Source of the DNA: Candidatus Phaeomarinibacter sp.
Lineage (GTDB): Bacteria; Pseudomonadota; Alphaproteobacteria; CGMCC-115125
Assembly: GCA_028279995.1 (NCBI GenBank)
Contig: JANQMQ010000650.1
Span: 1-8,242, forward strand
Direction: 5' to 3'
DNA length: 8,242 bases
Shown here: in pieces, positions 6,005 through 8,242 of the stretch
Position numbering within the stretch: position 1 is the first letter of the stretch
Layout: each line of letters starts with the position of its first letter
Translations under genes and position numbers: made by a program
The notes under the pieces: generated by a model
Seen by the model: the letters and a program-made list of their open reading frames with translations, nothing else
What the model was told of the DNA's origin: nothing
Databases searched by the model: none

Positions 6005-6603
6005 AGTACGCTCATAGCTCGCGCATCATCCAACATCATGCCGATCCGGTCCTGCCCCCAGTACCGGTGCGTCCTGCCGCCTGCATCAAACGCAAAGAAA
6101 GGCACCCCGAAAACCTGATCCTTTTCGATCATGGGCGTATATGTCTCGACCATCTCGGCACGCAGTGTTGTGCCTGTCATGGCAGCTCTCGCCGCCTCGG
6201 CATTAAGGCCAATATCGGACGCAATAGCTGCTATTACATCCGGGTCCTCAAGAGACAGGCATTGCGTCCATCTTGCCCGCGCAGCCGCCTGGGCAAAGGA
6301 CAGTCCCTTGCCCTGCCGCTTGGCATATTCGGCGACGTTGTGGACGGGCTCCCAGCTGTCCACATCCACCGGCGGCATAAGGGTAAGCCCCATGCGCGCC
6401 GCCAGACGCGCCACATCTTCAATCAGATAGGTCAGCCGGGGCGGGTTTGCCGCCGGATCACCAAATACTGTCCCCTGCGCAAAGCCGGTGAGCGGGATGG
6501 GATCAACAGCAATGCCGTCACACAGCAGCTGCTCAGCGGCCAGCCAGACATAGGGGCTGCGGAGAAAGAAATAGAAACGGATGGGCGTATTTGATGCAGT
6601 CAT
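6001..6603 (-). CDS. 2-hydroxychromene-2-carboxylate isomerase-like DsbA-fold protein
   Basis: A 200-residue protein of the thioredoxin-fold HCCA isomerase/kappa glutathione transferase group. It opens FYFFLRSPYVWLAAE (10-24), where S16 occupies the position of the glutathione-activating serine and there is no CxxC, so it is not an oxidoreductase. GVPFF at 166-170 carries the conserved cis-proline P168, and YWGQDRIGMM (181-190) is the family's C-terminal signature. NahD-type members isomerise a chromene intermediate in naphthalene breakdown; many paralogues act on other glutathione-dependent substrates, and no aromatic-degradation genes are seen here. The start at 6603 gives the usual family length but has no Shine-Dalgarno. 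ATGs at 6651 and 6663 are in frame; the latter, inside the palindrome, could start a leaderless transcript and add 20 residues. The gene is divergent from the Rrf2 gene. Confidence 0.88.
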   Translation of the reverse strand: MTASNTPIRFYFFLRSPYVWLAAEQLLCDGIAVDPIPLTGFAQGTVFGDPAANPPRLTYLIEDVARLAARMGLTLMPPVDVDSWEPVHNVAEYAKRQGKGLSFAQAAARARWTQCLSLEDPDVIAAIASDIGLNAEAARAAMTGTTLRAEMVETYTPMIEKDQVFGVPFFAFDAGGRTHRYWGQDRIGMMLDDARAMSVL

Positions 6604-6644
6604 GTCGAAGCATACGTCTTGGCGCGACACTTGGATGATCAGTC

Positions 6645-6674
6645 TTGACATGTTACGTTTCATGTAACAAATAA
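6645..6674 (+). promoter_or_regulatory. Candidate promoter of the Rrf2-methyltransferase operon
   Basis: A perfect -35 hexamer TTGACA lies at 6645-6650. With the A of the Rrf2 ATG (6681) taken as +1, this hexamer is at -36 to -31, the canonical distance. The -10 region (about 6668-6674, AT-rich CAAATAA) is a poor match to consensus. Together with the lack of a ribosome-binding site this points to a leaderless mRNA beginning at or next to the ATG. Confidence 0.5.
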
Positions 6675-6693
6675 AGTTACATGAAACGTAACA
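6651..6693. promoter_or_regulatory. 43-bp perfect palindrome with four half-sites, probable Rrf2 operator
   Basis: TGTTACGTTTCATGTAAC (6651-6668) is an exact inverted repeat of GTTACATGAAACGTAACA (6676-6693), separated by AAATAAA. Each arm is itself a dyad, GTTAC-N7-GTAAC. Half-sites therefore begin at 6652, 6664, 6676 and 6688, alternating in orientation with a strict 12-bp period and three 7-bp gaps. The element lies between the Rrf2 and isomerase-like genes, overlaps both candidate promoters and covers the first four Rrf2 codons. Two Rrf2 dimers on adjacent 17-bp dyads would fit. Binding by this Rrf2 protein is inferred from position and symmetry. Confidence 0.8.
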
Positions 6694-6698
6694 GCCAA
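6670..6698 (-). promoter_or_regulatory. Candidate promoter of the isomerase-like gene
   Basis: On the - strand TTGGCT (complement of 6693-6698) and TTTATT (complement of 6670-6675) are 17 bp apart, each matching 4 of 6 consensus bases. The start of transcription would fall near 6663. The elements flank or lie within the palindrome, so this promoter overlaps the opposite Rrf2 promoter face to face and both would be blocked by the same bound protein. Confidence 0.45.
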
Positions 6699-7139
6699 CT
6701 TTCGGTAACCCTGCATGTACTTCTGCATCTGGCAGACAGGAAAACACCCATCACCTCCAAGGTGCTCGCCGGTGCGTTGCATACAAACCCTGTCGTGATC
6801 CGTCGGATGATCGGCAAGTTGCGTGATGCCGGACTGGTGGAATCCCATAAGGGCCATAATGGCGGCTGGGTTCTTGTGCAGAGCCCCGCGAGTATTTCAC
6901 TCAAGGATGTGTATGGCGCGTTGGGAAGCCCCGGACTGCTTGCCCTCTCCCACCGCACGGAAAACCCGGACTGTCTGGTTGAGCAGGCCGTGAACGCGTC
7001 TCTTGGTGAAGCTTTCCAGGAAGCCGAAGCCAGGCTGCTCAGGCAGTTCGGCAAAGTGACGCTATCTGCCCTTCTACAGGATGTGCATAAGGCAGCCGGG
7101 CGTGTTCCTCACCTGTGCACGAAGGAAAAGGCCGCATGA
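6681..7139 (+). CDS. Rrf2 family transcriptional regulator
   Basis: A 152-residue Rrf2-type winged-helix protein. MKRNSQLSVTLHVLLHLA (1-18) is the family's first helix. ITSKVLAGALHTNPVVIRRM (24-43) is the helix-turn-helix, and GLVESHKGHNGGWVL (51-65) is the wing with the GG signature. SISLKDVYGAL (71-81) leads into the dimerisation helix. The three-cysteine cluster that binds iron-sulfur in IscR or NsrR is missing: the only cysteines are C98 (NPDCLVEQ) and C146. That makes it YwnA/CymR-like and probably not an iron-sulfur sensor; C98 could be a thiol switch or no sensor at all. The start is fixed by the family N-terminus although no ribosome-binding site exists. The ATG lies inside the palindrome, which implies autoregulation. 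The stop overlaps the methyltransferase start as ATGA. Confidence 0.93.
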   Translation: MKRNSQLSVTLHVLLHLADRKTPITSKVLAGALHTNPVVIRRMIGKLRDAGLVESHKGHNGGWVLVQSPASISLKDVYGALGSPGLLALSHRTENPDCLVEQAVNASLGEAFQEAEARLLRQFGKVTLSALLQDVHKAAGRVPHLCTKEKAA

Positions 7140-7819
7140 ACAGCTTGTTGAAAATGTTCGAAGACCCTGAAGCTGTCGCTCAGTATCAGGACGGGCCAGC
7201 ACGCTTCGTGCCGGGGCTCGAAAGCCTGCACCGGATGAGCAACGTTTTGCTGGCGGAACGCGCACCTGATGACGCAGAGGTGCTGGTGCTTGGGGCCGGC
7301 GGCGGCATGGAATTGAGAGCGTTTGCGCAGGCCCACTCCGGCTGGCGGTTTACCGGCATCGATCCGGCTGAAGAAATGTTGAACCTGGCAAGTACAACTC
7401 TCGGGCCTCTGGGCGAGCGGGTATCCCTGATTAAGGGATATGCGCACGATGCACCCGACGGGCCTTTTGATGCCGCTGCATGCCTGCTGACACTTCACTT
7501 CCTGCCACGTGAGGAACGTATTGAAACGGCCGCTGAAATTCACAGGCGGCTTAAGCCTGGCGCGCCCTTCGTGGTTGCCCATTCAAGTTTTCCGCAAGAC
7601 GGTGAAGAGCGCAGCCGCTGGCTGTCGCGATATGCTGCTTTCGCGGTGGCCTCTGGGGCTGAACCCTCCATGGCCGAGAATGCCCGCGCTTCGGTCGCAG
7701 CCTCTTTGGGTGTTCTGTCTCCGGAGGAAGATGAGGATGTGCTGCGTCAGGCAGGTTTCATGGATGTGACGCCCTTTTACGCCGCATTCACCTGGCGCGG
7801 CTGGGTAGCTTACGCCTGA
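7136..7819 (+). CDS. Class I SAM-dependent methyltransferase, co-transcribed with the Rrf2 gene
   Basis: A 227-residue protein with VLVLGAGGG at 49-57 (motif I, SAM binding), FTGIDPAEEML at 72-82 with D76 as the acidic residue for the ribose hydroxyls, FDAAACLLTLHFLP at 111-124 (motif IV region) and RRLKPGAPFVVAHSSF at 137-152. The layout GIDPAEEML...TLHFLP...LKPG is loosely like CmoA-type proteins, but I see nothing that fixes a substrate. GAAGGA (7121-7126) lies 9 nt before the ATG, inside the Rrf2 gene, and ATGA at 7136-7139 is shared with the Rrf2 stop. A longer form from ATG at 7115 is possible but less likely. Co-regulation by Rrf2 with the divergent glutathione-dependent isomerase-like gene suggests an inducible response, possibly to reactive or toxic compounds; this is inference. 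Confidence 0.9.
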   Translation: MNSLLKMFEDPEAVAQYQDGPARFVPGLESLHRMSNVLLAERAPDDAEVLVLGAGGGMELRAFAQAHSGWRFTGIDPAEEMLNLASTTLGPLGERVSLIKGYAHDAPDGPFDAAACLLTLHFLPREERIETAAEIHRRLKPGAPFVVAHSSFPQDGEERSRWLSRYAAFAVASGAEPSMAENARASVAASLGVLSPEEDEDVLRQAGFMDVTPFYAAFTWRGWVAYA

Positions 7820-7838
7820 AGACGAACCTCTTTTCAGA

Positions 7839-8242
7839 TCAATGAAAGTCCCGGCTCTTGGGCAGCATTCGCCGTACGGCGCGCGGCATCTGTTTGGGGC
7901 GCTGACGGAAGTGCTGCTCGATGGCTTCTGCGCGGGCTGCCCGCCCTTCCGCACGGCGGGCCGTGATCTCCCGTGGGTCTTCACCGGGACGGCGTACCTC
8001 ATCTGCATTCGCTATGGCGGCATCACCAAAGTCCGTAATGGCATCGCGGCCCTCTGAGAGTGTGCCCAGCAGATGTGTCAGGTCTTCGAGATGGTCTGCC
8101 ACAATATGAATGACCTGCCCCTGCTTCTGAACGTGCCCGCGCACCCCCAGCACTCGCGCGCCCAGCACGATCTTGCGATAGGTCTCGAATACCGGCGGCC
8201 AGACAATGATGTTCGCCACACCGAACTCATCCTCCAGCGTGG
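7839..8242 (-). CDS. dnaE2: Error-prone DNA polymerase III alpha subunit DnaE2 (ImuC), C-terminal part
   Basis: The frame enters from the right edge of the window; its last 133 residues are present. The start TLEDEFGVANIIVWPPVF followed by YRKIVLGARVLGVRGHVQ is the OB-fold region of C-family polymerases. IHIVADHLEDLTHLL and the terminal MLPKSRDFH are characteristic of DnaE2. DnaE2 performs damage-induced, mutagenic translesion synthesis with ImuA/ImuB; those genes usually lie upstream of dnaE2 and would be outside this window. The stop at 7839 is 19 bp from the stop of the converging methyltransferase gene, and no hairpin terminator is visible in that gap. Confidence 0.92.
   Translation of the reverse strand, partial: TLEDEFGVANIIVWPPVFETYRKIVLGARVLGVRGHVQKQGQVIHIVADHLEDLTHLLGTLSEGRDAITDFGDAAIANADEVRRPGEDPREITARRAEGRAARAEAIEQHFRQRPKQMPRAVRRMLPKSRDFH

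Noticed and set aside
5650..6594. A 314-codon open frame on the + strand
   Set aside because: It runs through the membrane protein gene in another frame and antisense to the isomerase-like gene. Its product shows no recognisable domain and has shadow-like composition.
6651..6693. Transposon end, recombination site or terminator as explanation of the long palindrome
   Set aside because: There is no transposase, no target duplication, no second copy and no adjacent T tract. Its exact fit between two divergent promoters favours an operator.
6781..7100. Iron-sulfur cluster ligation by the Rrf2 protein
   Set aside because: Only C98 and C146 are present; the three closely spaced cysteines required in IscR/NsrR-type members are absent.

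Overview
This 8.2 kb window looks like chromosomal DNA of an alphaproteobacterium. The evidence is indirect: GC-rich codon use, the 3' end of an error-prone polymerase gene dnaE2, a CoxE-like VWA protein, many 4-bp start/stop overlaps, and family-typical Rrf2, FAS1 and GlsB proteins. I cannot fix the genus. Nothing indicates a phage, transposon, CRISPR array, rRNA or tRNA. Coding density is high and no gene-free stretch exceeds about 205 bases.

Layout. (1) 1-382 is the 3' end of a crotonase-fold gene on the + strand; its stop codon overlaps that of a small GlsB/YeaQ-type membrane protein gene on the - strand (379-615). (2) 714-1762 is a two-gene + strand unit, a class I SAM methyltransferase overlapping a YaiI/DUF188 PIN-like protein, closed by a probable terminator. 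(3) 1863-1930 is a strongly structured segment upstream of a secreted single-domain fasciclin protein (1966-2520), which ends in a very strong hairpin. (4) 4238-2599 on the - strand is a two-gene unit: a double-module VOC (glyoxalase-fold) protein, then a crotonase whose active-site pattern is that of a delta3-delta2-enoyl-CoA isomerase, not a hydratase. (5) 4407-6004 on the + strand is a VWA/CoxE-like protein followed by a four-helix membrane protein of unknown function. (6) 6001-7819 is a regulatory island: a DsbA-fold 2-hydroxychromene-2-carboxylate isomerase-like gene (-) faces away from an Rrf2 regulator gene (+), which overlaps a second SAM methyltransferase gene. (7) 7839-8242 is the C-terminal end of dnaE2 on the - strand.

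The most striking element is the 43-bp perfect palindrome at 6651-6693 between the isomerase and Rrf2 genes. It has 18-bp arms and a 7-bp AT spacer, and resolves into four GTTAC/GTAAC half-sites spaced exactly 12 bp apart. A candidate -35 hexamer abuts each end, so it lies between two overlapping, face-to-face promoters. The Rrf2 start codon is inside the right arm and, by symmetry, the same ATGAAACGTAAC appears in the left arm on the other strand. The geometry suggests a leaderless, autoregulated Rrf2-methyltransferase operon that also controls the isomerase gene.
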